Positions 56,351 to 64,000 of a stretch of 64,000 nt of DNA are shown piece after piece. Both the position numbers and the translations under genes were made by a program. The notes beneath the pieces were generated by a model. The model saw nothing but the letters and a program-made list of their open reading frames with translations. It made no database searches and was not told the DNA's origin. The stretch spans positions 31,123-95,122 of the forward strand of contig CAZBRO010000021.1 in assembly GCA_964494505.1 (NCBI GenBank), written 5' to 3'. Each line of letters starts with the position of its first letter. The stretch's first letter is position 1. This DNA comes from CAIYRG01 sp964494505. Lineage in GTDB: Bacteria > Pseudomonadota > Alphaproteobacteria > Micropepsales > Micropepsaceae.

Positions 56351-57256
56351 TCAAAAATCCGGCTTGACCGTCTGCGGCACCGGGATGGTCGCCATGCCCA
56401 TGAGGGAATTGGGGTTCTCCGCACAGCTTGCCTCCAGCATCGGCCCCTCTGCCGAAGTGGACGAGAGCGGATTGAGCGGGTCGGGATTCTTCGCGACGTC
56501 CGGTTCGACGCGGCGATAGCGCTGAATGGCGTCCCAGGGCGCGGTGAAGGCGCCGGGGTCTTCGACGTGCACGTTCACTTCCAGCGCCTTGCCGCCATTG
56601 ATCAATCGGAAGCGCTCGATGACGTGGAGCTTCTCGGTGTGCGGCGTCTCGTATCCGTCCACCGTGGTGCGCGCGTTCAGCCCGATGGTGTCGACGACCA
56701 GCGTGTCGCCTTCGTAATGGCCGATGGATTCGCCGTACCAGGACGGTTTGAGGTTCGCCGAATGGGGGACGTTCATCCAGACATGGCGGATCTGATGATC
56801 GGCCTGCCACGTCATGACGATTTCCTTCGGCGTCTGAACGAAATAGACGGGCTGCACCGGATAAAGCAGGAAGCGGGGTACGCCGGCCGGCCAACAGCTT
56901 GCCTGCGCCGGAAAGGCGGGCTTTCCCGACAGCACGACCGCATTGTGCTTGCGCAAGATTTCGCGCGCCCAGGGCTGAAGCAGCGGACTGTTCGCGTCGC
57001 CCATCGGGAAGGTCGGCTGCGCGCCGGTCGCTCTCTGCTCGTCATTGGAAATGCGGGGATGCGCCGGGTCTTCCTTGACCGGGCCGACGCCGGAGGCGGG
57101 CGCGATCCATGCCGGCGCCAAAGCGACCCAGCCAACGGAGGGGTTTGGCGCGAAATCGGGCTCTGCGCCGGCCGCCCCGAGCGCCGCCGAACCGGCGAGG
57201 CCGCAGAGCAAAGTTCCCGCGGCTCCGAGCACTGCGAATTTCAACGCGTCCATCAT
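56351..57256 (-). CDS. Secreted paralogue 2 of a tandem family
   Basis: 301 residues; ATG 57256 follows GGAGGGC. Signal peptide to about GAAGA. FAPNPSVGWVALAPAW, QASCWPAGVPRFLLYPVQPVYFVQTPKEIVMTWQADHQIRHVWMNVPHSANLKPSWYGESIGHYEGDTLVVDTIGLNARTTVDGYETPHTEKLHVIERFRL, VEDPGAFTAPWDAIQRYRRVEPD, EASCAENPNSLMG, TVKPDF. By eye it is closest to paralogue 1, so these two probably duplicated last. Confidence 0.86.
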   Translation of the reverse strand: MMDALKFAVLGAAGTLLCGLAGSAALGAAGAEPDFAPNPSVGWVALAPAWIAPASGVGPVKEDPAHPRISNDEQRATGAQPTFPMGDANSPLLQPWAREILRKHNAVVLSGKPAFPAQASCWPAGVPRFLLYPVQPVYFVQTPKEIVMTWQADHQIRHVWMNVPHSANLKPSWYGESIGHYEGDTLVVDTIGLNARTTVDGYETPHTEKLHVIERFRLINGGKALEVNVHVEDPGAFTAPWDAIQRYRRVEPDVAKNPDPLNPLSSTSAEGPMLEASCAENPNSLMGMATIPVPQTVKPDF

Positions 57257-57263
57257 GCCCTCC

Positions 57264-58169
57264 TCAGAAGTCCGGTCTGCTCGTCTGCGGCAGCGGCAGC
57301 GCCCCCGCCGCGCCGAAGAGGCCGTTCGGATTTTCCGCGCAGCTCGATTCCAGAATCGGCCCCGCATCGCCCGTCGAACCCAGAAGGCTGTTCTCGACCT
57401 TGGCTTCCGCGACGCCGGGTTCGACCCGCTTGTAACGCTGGATCGCGTTCCACGGCGTGGTGAAGGCGCCTTCGTCTTCGACGTGGAGAGCGACCTCCAT
57501 CCCCATGCCGCCATTGGTCATGCGGAAGCGCTCCACCGTGTGCAGCTTCTCGGTGTGGGGCGTCTCGAAATTGTCGACGAAGGTCTTGGTGTCGATGCCG
57601 ATGGTATCGACCACCAGTGTGTCGCCTTCGTAATGGCCGACCGATTCTCCGTACCAGGATGGTTTCGGATTGGCCGAATGGGGCACGTTCAGATAGACGT
57701 GGCGGAGCTGATGATCGGCTTGCCAGATCATCACGATCTCCTTGGGCGTCTGCACGAAATAGACCGGCTGCACCGGATACAGCAGGAACCCCGGCGTGCC
57801 GATGGGCCAGCAGCTCGCCTGACCGCTGAAGCCGGTTCCTCCGGCAAGGATGCGGTCGTTGCGCTCCTTCATTTTCGCGCGCGCCCAGGGCTGGAGGATC
57901 GGGGCGTCGAGGTCGCCGATGGCGAAGAGCGCCTGCGCGCCGGTCTCGCGCACTTCGTTGTTGGCCGATTGGCGCCGGCCGCGCGCAGGGCCTACCGGGC
58001 CCGGACCGCTCGGGGGCGGAAGGTAGCGCGCGCCCGTTGCGACCCAGCCGACGGAGGGATTGGGCGCGAAATCGGGCGGGGAATCCGCCGCGATTGCGGC
58101 CGATGCCGCCACCGCCCCCAGCACGGCCAATGCCGCACTCCATTTCAGATAGGACGCAGACCCAGACAT
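57264..58169 (-). CDS. Secreted paralogue 1 of a tandem family
   Basis: 301 residues; first gene of the four-gene operon, ATG 58169 after GGGAGGGGTT. Signal peptide ending AAIAAD. FAPNPSVGWVATGARYL, PGFLLYPVQPVYFVQTPKEIVMIWQADHQLRHVYLNVPHSANPKPSWYGESVGHYEGDTLVVDTIG, FETPHTEKLHTVERFRM, VEDEGAFTTPWNAIQRYKRVEPG, ESSCAENPNGLFG, TSRPDF. It starts 82 bp from a divergent secreted amidase, so both may share a regulatory region. Spacing to the next paralogue is 7 bp. Confidence 0.86.
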   Translation of the reverse strand: MSGSASYLKWSAALAVLGAVAASAAIAADSPPDFAPNPSVGWVATGARYLPPPSGPGPVGPARGRRQSANNEVRETGAQALFAIGDLDAPILQPWARAKMKERNDRILAGGTGFSGQASCWPIGTPGFLLYPVQPVYFVQTPKEIVMIWQADHQLRHVYLNVPHSANPKPSWYGESVGHYEGDTLVVDTIGIDTKTFVDNFETPHTEKLHTVERFRMTNGGMGMEVALHVEDEGAFTTPWNAIQRYKRVEPGVAEAKVENSLLGSTGDAGPILESSCAENPNGLFGAAGALPLPQTSRPDF

Positions 58170-58250
58170 AACCCCTCCCGGCCGGTGCTGAAGACAAAAG
58201 CGTTTGCGGCAGTCTACCATCAGAAACGCCGTTTGGGATGGGAACCGCAG

Positions 58251-59807
58251 ATGCGTTTGAGGCTGGCGGCCGCACTTGGCCTGGTTCTTCTGGGGCCGGC
58301 CTCCGCTCGCGCGCAAGGTCAGCCCTTCCATCTGGAAGAGGCGACAATCGCCTCGATCCATGCAGCCTTCGCGAGCGGAGAGCTCAGCTGCGTCCGGTTG
58401 ACGACGCTCTATCTCGCCCGGATCGAGGCCTACAATCTCAAAGGCCCCTCGCTGCACGCGATCATCACCGTGAACCCGCGCGCGCTGGAAACCGCAGCCG
58501 CGATGGATAAAGCCTATCGCACCGATCCGAAGGCGGTTGGGCCGTTGCACTGTATCCCGATCATCCTCAAGGACAATTTCGGCACGGCGGACATGCCGAC
58601 CAGCGGCGGCAATATCAGCATGAAAAATTCGGTGCCGCCGGAAGATGCCTTCGTCGTGGCAAAGATGCGCAAGGCCGGCGCCTTGATTCTTGCCAAGGCG
58701 AATTTGCAGGAATTCGCGCGTGGCGGCATGTCGATTTCGAGCCTCGGCGGGCAGGTGTTGAATCCCTACGACCTGACGCGAACGCCCGGCGGCTCCAGCG
58801 GCGGAACGGCCGCCTCGCTCGCGGCCAATCTCGCAGTGATCGGCACGGGCAGCGATACCGGCCAATCCATCCGCTCGCCGGCTTCGGCCAACGATCTCGT
58901 GGGGGTGCGCCCGACGCGCGGCCTCGTGAGCCGGCGCGGCGTCATTCCGGCGAGCGAGACCCAGGACGAGGTGGGGCCGATTGCGCGCAACCCAACCGAT
59001 GCCGCGCTGCTGCTCGATGTCATGGCGGGCTACGACGCGCGCGATCCGGTCACGGCGTATGGAAGGCGCCACGTCCCCTCAAGCTACACGCATCTGATGC
59101 GCGCCGATGCGCTGAAAGGCGCGCGCATCGGGGTGATGACCAATCTGTTCGGGACAGAGGAACGCCATCGCGCGGTGGACGCCGTGATGGAAACGGCGAT
59201 TGCGAAGATGCAGGCGCTGGGCGCGACGGTCCTGCGCTTCAAGCTGCCCGAATATGACGCTCTGGCCGCGAACATGGACACTTCCACGCTTGAAGGGCGC
59301 ACCGTGATGGAGCGCTATTTCGCGAGCCTCGGGCCGAAGGCGCCGGTGAAAAGCTTCGCGCAATTGGTGGCGGCGAAAACCTCTGCCGTGCAGAAGACGC
59401 TGGAGAACGAGCTTTCCATTCACGACGGCATGAACAGCGATCTCTACAAGACGCGCATGCTGAACCGCGAACGCTTGCGCATCGCGGTTGCCAAGACGTT
59501 TGCCGACATGAATCTCGATGCGATCCTTTATCCGCATCAGCGCATTCTGGTGGTGCCGGTGACAGCCGCCGACCAGACCGAGCGCAACGGCACGCTGTCG
59601 AACGGCACCGGTTATCCGGCGGTCACGTTTCCGGCCGGGTTCTCGCCGCCGGACGCAAACGCGCCTTCGGGCGTGCCGGTGGGCGCGGAGCTACTCGGAC
59701 CGGATTTTTCGGAAGACAGATTGCTCGCCTACGCCTTTGCGTTCGAACAGGCGGCGCATTGGCGCAAAGCCCCCAGGAGCACGCCGCCGCTTCCCGGTGA
59801 GCCGTAG
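58251..59807 (+). CDS. Secreted amidase-signature family hydrolase
   Basis: 518 residues. Signal peptide MRLRLAAALGLVLLGPASARA. Amidase signature with the full Ser-Ser-Lys triad: Lys near 106 (IILKDNFGT), GGSSGG near 180-185 (RTPGGSSGGTAASLAANL), nucleophile Ser near 206 (GSDTGQSIRSPAS). The C-terminal PVGAELLGPDFSEDRLLAYAFAFEQA is standard. It hydrolyses an amide of unknown nature in the periplasm or outside. The neighbouring four-paralogue operon starts divergently, which suggests a shared pathway. Confidence 0.92.
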   Translation: MRLRLAAALGLVLLGPASARAQGQPFHLEEATIASIHAAFASGELSCVRLTTLYLARIEAYNLKGPSLHAIITVNPRALETAAAMDKAYRTDPKAVGPLHCIPIILKDNFGTADMPTSGGNISMKNSVPPEDAFVVAKMRKAGALILAKANLQEFARGGMSISSLGGQVLNPYDLTRTPGGSSGGTAASLAANLAVIGTGSDTGQSIRSPASANDLVGVRPTRGLVSRRGVIPASETQDEVGPIARNPTDAALLLDVMAGYDARDPVTAYGRRHVPSSYTHLMRADALKGARIGVMTNLFGTEERHRAVDAVMETAIAKMQALGATVLRFKLPEYDALAANMDTSTLEGRTVMERYFASLGPKAPVKSFAQLVAAKTSAVQKTLENELSIHDGMNSDLYKTRMLNRERLRIAVAKTFADMNLDAILYPHQRILVVPVTAADQTERNGTLSNGTGYPAVTFPAGFSPPDANAPSGVPVGAELLGPDFSEDRLLAYAFAFEQAAHWRKAPRSTPPLPGEP

Positions 59808-59829
59808 CGCAGCTTGAACGCAACGTGCC

Positions 59830-60414
59830 CTAAGCCGCCGGTTTTCGCGGCGGCACCACGTCCTTGAAACTGTCGAAGCCTTTCCAGGCGGGTTCGATGG
59901 GCGCGCAACCGGCTTGCGGCAGATACGCCGATGGCGCGACCTGCTGCATGTCGGGGATATAGCGCGGGCAATTGGGGAAGATGTGCATGGCCGTGATCTT
60001 CACCAGCACCTGCGCGCCGGGACATTGCGCGAGCAGCGCTTCGTCGAACGACAATTCCGCCGTGCCGTTGACGCGCAGGCGTTTGGGCTTGTCCGTCATG
60101 GCGATGAACAGGAGGCCCACTTTGGGGTTGCTTCGGATGTTGCCGAGGCTCTTGAACATCCCGTTGCCGTCATAGTCGGGATAGACAAGAGTATTTGGCG
60201 CGACCACGCGCACGAAGCCGGGCGGACCGCCTTTGAAGGAGCAATCGGGTTGCGCGTTGGCATCAGCGGTCGCGAGAAAAAAGAAACCGCAGGATTCGAT
60301 GAAGTCCTTGTCGGATTGGGTGAACGCGACGCGATGCGTCTTCTCCAGCAGCCGGTCGGCGAGTGCTTCGCTGCCGAAGCGGGCCTGAAGCTCGCGATTG
60401 CCTTGGTGATACAT
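59830..60414 (-). CDS. Pyridoxamine 5'-phosphate oxidase-like FMN protein
   Basis: 194 residues. Split-barrel pattern: FIESCGFFFLATADANAQPDCSFKGGPPGFVRV, LVYPDYDGNGMFKSLGNIRSNPKVGLLFI, PKRLRVNGTAEL, and a C-terminal MHIFPNCPRYIPDMQQV. It belongs to the general PNPOx-like family of FMN- or F420/heme-binding oxidoreductases; not a true PdxH judging by the missing C-terminal signature. Substrate unknown. Convergent with the amidase, 22 bp away. Confidence 0.87.
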   Translation of the reverse strand: MYHQGNRELQARFGSEALADRLLEKTHRVAFTQSDKDFIESCGFFFLATADANAQPDCSFKGGPPGFVRVVAPNTLVYPDYDGNGMFKSLGNIRSNPKVGLLFIAMTDKPKRLRVNGTAELSFDEALLAQCPGAQVLVKITAMHIFPNCPRYIPDMQQVAPSAYLPQAGCAPIEPAWKGFDSFKDVVPPRKPAA

Positions 60415-60502
60415 GGGACGCCTATGCCGTTCGTGCGTCCGCCAATCTAACGGCTGCGGCTCAGAAGAGCGCGCCGATTCTGCGCGCCTCCGTGCGGGAC
60501 GT

Positions 60503-62146
60503 TCACTCCGCCGCCTGAACCGCAGGCCGGGCGATGGTGGCGAGCACCGCGTCGAGATCGGCGGGATCGAGCGGTTTGGTCAGGAACCCGTCCATGCCTG
60601 CGTCCAGGCACGCTTTGCGGCCGGTCTCCAGCGCATCGGCCGTCAGCGCGAACATGGGTGCCGGCTTTGCGCCCCGTTCGGATTCCCACCTCCTGATGCG
60701 CAATGCGGCCTCGATGCCGTCGAGCCCCGGCATGTGCAGGTCCATCAGCACCAGATCGAAACGGCGGGCCGCGCAGGCCGCAACAGCAGCAATGCCGGTG
60801 GTCACGGCTTCGACCGTGTGGCCGCGCCGTCGCAGGAGTTCGCGCGCCAGAAGCGCATTCACCGGATTGTCCTCGGCAAGGAGAATGGAAATCCCCTCTC
60901 CCCCCGGATGGGGCGTGACCGGCGGCCGGACCGCTCCCGCGGACATTTCGGTTTCGTCCGCCCGCCCTGCGATCAGCCGGGTCTCGAGCGAGCCCTGGCG
61001 CACCGGCTTCATCAGATAGCCGGCAAAGCCCTTGGCCTGCAGCTCGGTCAGCCGGTTGCGCTCCGAAGGCAGCAGCAGCGCCAGCGCCGGGGGGCCGCCT
61101 TCCGGCATCTGCGGAAGCGCTTCGCCCGCGGCGATATCGACAAGCAGAGCGTCGCTTGCGCAGGCACGCTCGGCACCTGCGGACGACGCGCCGGCCGCTT
61201 CGAGCTGCAATCTTATCCCGCTGCGCACAATGGACGACGCGGACATCAACGCCACGCGCTTGCCCGGAAGCGGCCGCGGAAGCGTGCGCAGGTGCGTCTC
61301 CACCAAAGGCAGCCGCACCCAGAAGATGCTTCCGCCTTTTTCACCCGGACGCACGCCGATGCTGCCGCCCATTGCGGCGACCAGGCGCCGGGAGATCGCA
61401 AGCCCGAGTCCGCTCCCTTCAAAGCGGCGCCCATGGGAGGAATCGGCTTGCACGAAATCCTCGAAGATTTCGGCCTCCTTGCCGGGCGGAACGCCGACGC
61501 CGGTGTCGTGCACCGAGATGAGCAGCATGCGCGTGTCATGCTCGGCCGACGCGGTCACCAGCACCCCGCCCTGCTCGGTGAATTTCACCGCGTTGCCGAT
61601 CAGATTGGTCAGCACTTGCCGGAGCCGCATCCCATCGGTGCGGATGCGGTCGGGAACGCCGGCTGCGATGGCGGTCGCGATCTCCAGCCCCCTGGCATGG
61701 GCGCGGGTGGCGAGCAGTTCGGCGATGCCTTCCACCAGCGGGCGGAGGGCCACTTCGCTCGCTTCGAGCTTGAGCGCGCCGGATTCGATCTTGGAAAAAT
61801 CGAGGATGTCCTCGATCAGCGCCAGCAGCGATAGGCCGGATTGCCGGATCGCCTCGGCATAGGATTTCTGATCGGGCTGGAGCGGCGTTTCGAGCAGGAG
61901 GCGGGTCATGCCCAGGACCCCGTTCATGGGGGTGCGGATCTCGTGGCTCATGGTCGCCAGGAAGTGCGACTTGGCGCGGTTGGCTCCTTCCGCCTTCTCG
62001 CGCGCGTCGGTAAGGGCGGCTTCGCTCCTTGCCAGCCGCGTCATCTCGTCTTCCAGCGCCATGATGCGGCGCTGCGCCAGCCAATAGGCCGCACAGCCGA
62101 GTGCGAACGCGGCGACAACCGACAATGTCCAGGCGAGCGCGATCAT
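60503..62146 (-). CDS. Hybrid sensor histidine kinase with receiver domain
   Basis: 547 residues. One N-terminal membrane helix (about 4-24), short coiled coil, HisKA with phospho-His 68 (ATMSHEIRTPMNGVLG), HATPase (LTNLIGNAVKFTEQGG, DTGVGVPP, FEGSGLGLAISRRL). A degenerate receiver-like segment follows (about 295-395, RVALMSASSIVRSG, no phospho-Asp seen), then a complete receiver (ILLAEDNPVNALLA, FDLVLMDLHMPGLDG with phospho-Asp, KPLDPADL). No periplasmic sensor domain, so the input is unclear. The receiver could pass phosphate to an Hpt protein such as the one at 38444-38797. Confidence 0.93.
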   Translation of the reverse strand: MIALAWTLSVVAAFALGCAAYWLAQRRIMALEDEMTRLARSEAALTDAREKAEGANRAKSHFLATMSHEIRTPMNGVLGMTRLLLETPLQPDQKSYAEAIRQSGLSLLALIEDILDFSKIESGALKLEASEVALRPLVEGIAELLATRAHARGLEIATAIAAGVPDRIRTDGMRLRQVLTNLIGNAVKFTEQGGVLVTASAEHDTRMLLISVHDTGVGVPPGKEAEIFEDFVQADSSHGRRFEGSGLGLAISRRLVAAMGGSIGVRPGEKGGSIFWVRLPLVETHLRTLPRPLPGKRVALMSASSIVRSGIRLQLEAAGASSAGAERACASDALLVDIAAGEALPQMPEGGPPALALLLPSERNRLTELQAKGFAGYLMKPVRQGSLETRLIAGRADETEMSAGAVRPPVTPHPGGEGISILLAEDNPVNALLARELLRRRGHTVEAVTTGIAAVAACAARRFDLVLMDLHMPGLDGIEAALRIRRWESERGAKPAPMFALTADALETGRKACLDAGMDGFLTKPLDPADLDAVLATIARPAVQAAE

Positions 62147-62295
62147 GGTCCGGGGACAGATTCCCCGAGCGGCCTTGAGAAAGGCTTAAGCCCGCGCTTG
62201 CACCCTGCGATTTGCGAAGGGCGCGGTCGAAGATTCGGAGTGGCGCTCGTCCCCTTTGGCTTTAGACTGGGCCAAAGTCATGGGTGGACGCAGTC

Positions 62296-62418
62296 ATGGA
62301 ATGGAATCCGAGCCTCGACTGGGGGGAAGAAATCTACACCATCCTGATTGTATTGCCGGTGCCGGTGCTGTTCGTGGCGCTGCTCTGGTATCTCGGACCG
62401 CGGATCAAATCCCGCTGA
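62296..62418 (+). CDS. 40-residue single-TM peptide
   Basis: ATG 62296 to TGA 62416-62418. Polar N-terminus MEWNPSLDWGEEIYT, then one hydrophobic helix ILIVLPVPVLFVALLWYLG and a basic end PRIKSR, giving a clear inside-positive membrane topology. The ribosome site is weak (GGTGGA). I know no family. The composition is strongly protein-like compared with random frames. Confidence 0.5.
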   Translation: MEWNPSLDWGEEIYTILIVLPVPVLFVALLWYLGPRIKSR

Positions 62419-62481
62419 AAAATATTAGTGCCGGCCTCCCCACCGGAACGAGAGCAGGGCAGGGCGAGGAACACAGATCAT

Positions 62482-62509
62482 CCTCATGGTGAGCTTGTCG
62501 AAGCATGAG
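62482..62509. repeat. CTTCGAC-GCTCAG hairpin repeat (copy 6)
   Basis: CCTCATGGTGAGCTTGTCGA, then AGCATGAG: an imperfect member lying between the small membrane peptide and the convergent PEBP gene. Confidence 0.7.
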
Positions 62510-62529
62510 CGGCGTTGCGACAGCCAAGA

Positions 62530-63099
62530 TCAGCGGGCGAACTTGCCGATGACGCTTGCTCCGCCCAGCGCGTGCCCCTTGATCGCGGCATAGACTTCAT
62601 CGCGCGTCATGCCGGGCTTGAGCGCGCCCGGATCGAGATCGGTCGCCACCACCGTGAACACATAATGATGCGGCAAATCGCCTGCCGGCGGGCACGGGCC
62701 GATATAGAGCGCGTTGTCGCGCGTGCCCTTGCCGCCGACGAAATTCTTCGAGCCCTTGGTCATCTCGCCCTCCGCGAAGCCCTTCACGGAGGCCGGTATG
62801 TTGTAGCCCAGCCAATGCGAGACGCCCTGCCCCAGAAGCCCGTCGGGGTCGAGCATGAAGACGACGAAGCTCTTGGTCTTCTCCGGCGCATTCGCCCAGG
62901 CAAGCGCAGGCGAGACATTCTCTCCGCCGCACATGCGCATGGGATCGTCGGCCGCCTGCTTCTTGGTCAGCATGCCGCCGTCGCTGAAGGTGGGCGATGT
63001 CAGCATGAACGGCGCGGCCATTGCGGTGGCGGCGCCGGCCAACGATGCGGCCACGATCCCGGCCGCTCCCACGAGCTTCAAAGACAGTCCGTTGCGCAT
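62530..63099 (-). CDS. PEBP (YbhB/YbcL-type) family secreted protein
   Basis: 189 residues with a signal peptide (to AMA|AP, about 29). PEBP core: FMLTSPTFSDGGMLTKKQ, CGGENVSPALAWANAPEKTKSFVVFMLDPDG, VSHWLGYNIPASVKGFAEG, and YIGPCPPAGDLPHHYVFTVVATDL. The conserved anion-binding DPD, H and GPCPP/H motifs are present. Role in bacteria is unclear. ATG 63099 matches the signal peptide. Confidence 0.92.
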   Translation of the reverse strand: MRNGLSLKLVGAAGIVAASLAGAATAMAAPFMLTSPTFSDGGMLTKKQAADDPMRMCGGENVSPALAWANAPEKTKSFVVFMLDPDGLLGQGVSHWLGYNIPASVKGFAEGEMTKGSKNFVGGKGTRDNALYIGPCPPAGDLPHHYVFTVVATDLDPGALKPGMTRDEVYAAIKGHALGGASVIGKFAR

Positions 63100-63282
63100 G
63101 AATGGGGGTCCCCTTTTCCCGAACAGGCTGCAAATTAGCATCCGCATAGAGTTTCGCAAAACCCCGGAAAGCTGAGACTGAGCCGCCGGGCCCATGGCTT
63201 GCAAGCATGCATCTGTGCTAATTTGAGACTCGGATTTGCGTCGGGCCACCGGCCCGCAGTCCACACTCTGAAGGAGACGATG

Positions 63283-63669
63283 ATGCGTGCAACGACCATT
63301 TTGAGTTCGGCCGCCCTCATTGCTATGGCCGCGTACGGCGTCGCCTTGGCTGCGGAAGCAATGCCGGCGAGCGTTCATGCCATGAGCGGCATGCTGATGG
63401 ATGCCAAGGGCATGACCCTCTACACCTGGGATAATGACAAGGAGGCCAACAAGTCCTCCTGCAATGGCATGTGCCTGATGAACTGGCCGGCCTTGAAGGC
63501 CGAAGCGTCCGACAAGGACATGGGCGACTGGAAGGTCATCACCCGGGACGACGGCTCCAAGCAATGGGCCTACAAGGGCAAGCCGCTCTATTATTTCTCG
63601 ATGGATGCCGCCAGCGGCGACAAGAAGGGCGACGGGCGCGGGATGGTTTGGCACATCGCGAAACCCTGA
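63283..63669 (+). CDS. Secreted Yx(FWY)xxD-motif (COG4315/Lipoprotein_15) protein
   Basis: 128 residues with a signal peptide (to ALA|AE). One full repeat, MLMDAKGMTLYTWDNDK, CNGMCLMNWPALKA, and a second half-repeat, WAYKGKPLYYFSMDAASGDKKGDG. These are typical of the COG4315 family, which carries the Y-x-W/F-x-x-D repeats and paired cysteines. ATG 63283 has a better distance to AAGGAG than ATG 63280. Function unknown; followed by an intrinsic terminator. Confidence 0.9.
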   Translation: MRATTILSSAALIAMAAYGVALAAEAMPASVHAMSGMLMDAKGMTLYTWDNDKEANKSSCNGMCLMNWPALKAEASDKDMGDWKVITRDDGSKQWAYKGKPLYYFSMDAASGDKKGDGRGMVWHIAKP

Positions 63670-63695
63670 AGTTCTTCACAGCTATTTTGAAAGCG

Positions 63696-63732
63696 GGGTG
63701 CCGGCAAGCCAAGCCGGCGCCCTTCTCTTTGG
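63696..63732 (+). terminator. Intrinsic terminator after the Yx(FWY)xxD gene
   Basis: GGGTGCCGGC (63696-63705) pairs with GCCGGCGCCC (63713-63722) across a 7-nt loop, followed by the T-rich TTCTCTTT. A 10-bp stem with one G-T pair. Confidence 0.65.
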
Positions 63733-63899
63733 CATTTCCCTGTGTTTTTACTGGGTTTTCCCGGCACCGCTTTGACGGTGTCATAAAAGCTTCGTCCAAA
63801 TGTGAGACCGCTTACACGCAATTTTGGCGTTATCGCCATGCGGGCGGCCTTGGCATCCGGCCCCCGTCAAGCCCGTGGTTTGAGACCGGAGAGGACACA

Positions 63900-64000
63900 A
63901 TGAGGCCTTTGAAGAAATTTGTAGCCGGCGCAATGGCGCTGACCGCCCTCGCAGGCATGGCAACAGCGGTTTTCGCAGCCGACATATCGGGCGCGGGGGC
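63900..64000 (+). CDS. pstS: Phosphate ABC transporter binding protein PstS (partial)
   Basis: 33 codons before the window ends: MRPLKKFVAGAMALTALAGM, signal peptide ending VFAA, then DISGAGA, the hallmark start of mature PstS (ADISGAGATFPYP in relatives). GAGAGGACACA precedes the ATG at 63900. A half-matching Pho-box-like sequence, GTGTCATAAAA, lies at 63779-63789. Confidence 0.82.
   Translation, partial: MRPLKKFVAGAMALTALAGMATAVFAADISGAG

Overview
The window is a GC-rich chromosomal segment from an alphaproteobacterium. Evidence for this includes Coq7, HIG1-type and SDHAF4-like proteins, two IalB-family proteins, a TonB receptor of the Sphingomonas/Caulobacter style, the priA/transaldolase/xerC neighbourhood, a leuS-lptE-holA operon, an OlsB-type acyltransferase and the dispersed hairpin family with core CTTCGACAAGCTCAG that is common in this class. 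The mix suggests a free-living heterotroph near Rhizomicrobium/Micropepsales or Caulobacterales, but that placement is a guess. No rRNA, tRNA, CRISPR array, phage or insertion sequence was seen.

Layout. 1-2070: small membrane proteins and a diacylglycerol-kinase-like protein that has lost its nucleotide motif. 2085-7524: an uptake block with a TonB-dependent receptor, three tandem ModA-like periplasmic binding proteins with no ABC partners, and an Rrf2 regulator whose promoter shares a 12-bp motif with the receptor/binding-protein intergenic region. 7731-12572: a complete MacA-MacB-NodT tripartite efflux operon. 12574-21129: IalB proteins, M13 peptidase, two rhomboid proteases, PAS and PilZ proteins. 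21145-27360: hisF, then the holA/lptE/leuS operon, which carries several palindromic repeats, two of them inside coding sequence. 27529-30375: a secreted protein with seven exact C-x14-C LWPF repeats beside a porin. 30363-36767: ThiE, YggS/PLPBP, YgjP-type peptidase, DsbB, Coq7, GNAT, HNH, a DUF2975/XRE pair and an AbrB-Doc toxin-antitoxin operon. 36881-49393: ferredoxin and ferredoxin reductase, an orphan Hpt protein, a large coiled-coil membrane protein, rsmB, htpX, SDHAF4, nuclease, a ligand-less PCu(A)C protein, HIG1, leuC and priA. 49444-54534: transaldolase, xerC, EamA exporter, OlsB and AmpG. 54630-62146: four tandem paralogues of a secreted family next to a secreted amidase, a PNPOx-like protein and a hybrid histidine kinase. 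62296-64000: a tiny membrane protein, a PEBP protein, a Yx(FWY)xxD protein and the start of pstS.

The most unusual content is: (1) the seven-repeat LWPF protein; (2) palindromic elements inserted in frame in the leuS editing domain and in the lptE signal peptide, plus a BIME-like inverted pair between lptE and holA; (3) the four-paralogue secreted operon; and (4) the TonB/triple binding-protein/Rrf2 block with its structured leader. All functional statements come from reading motifs by eye. No database search was run.
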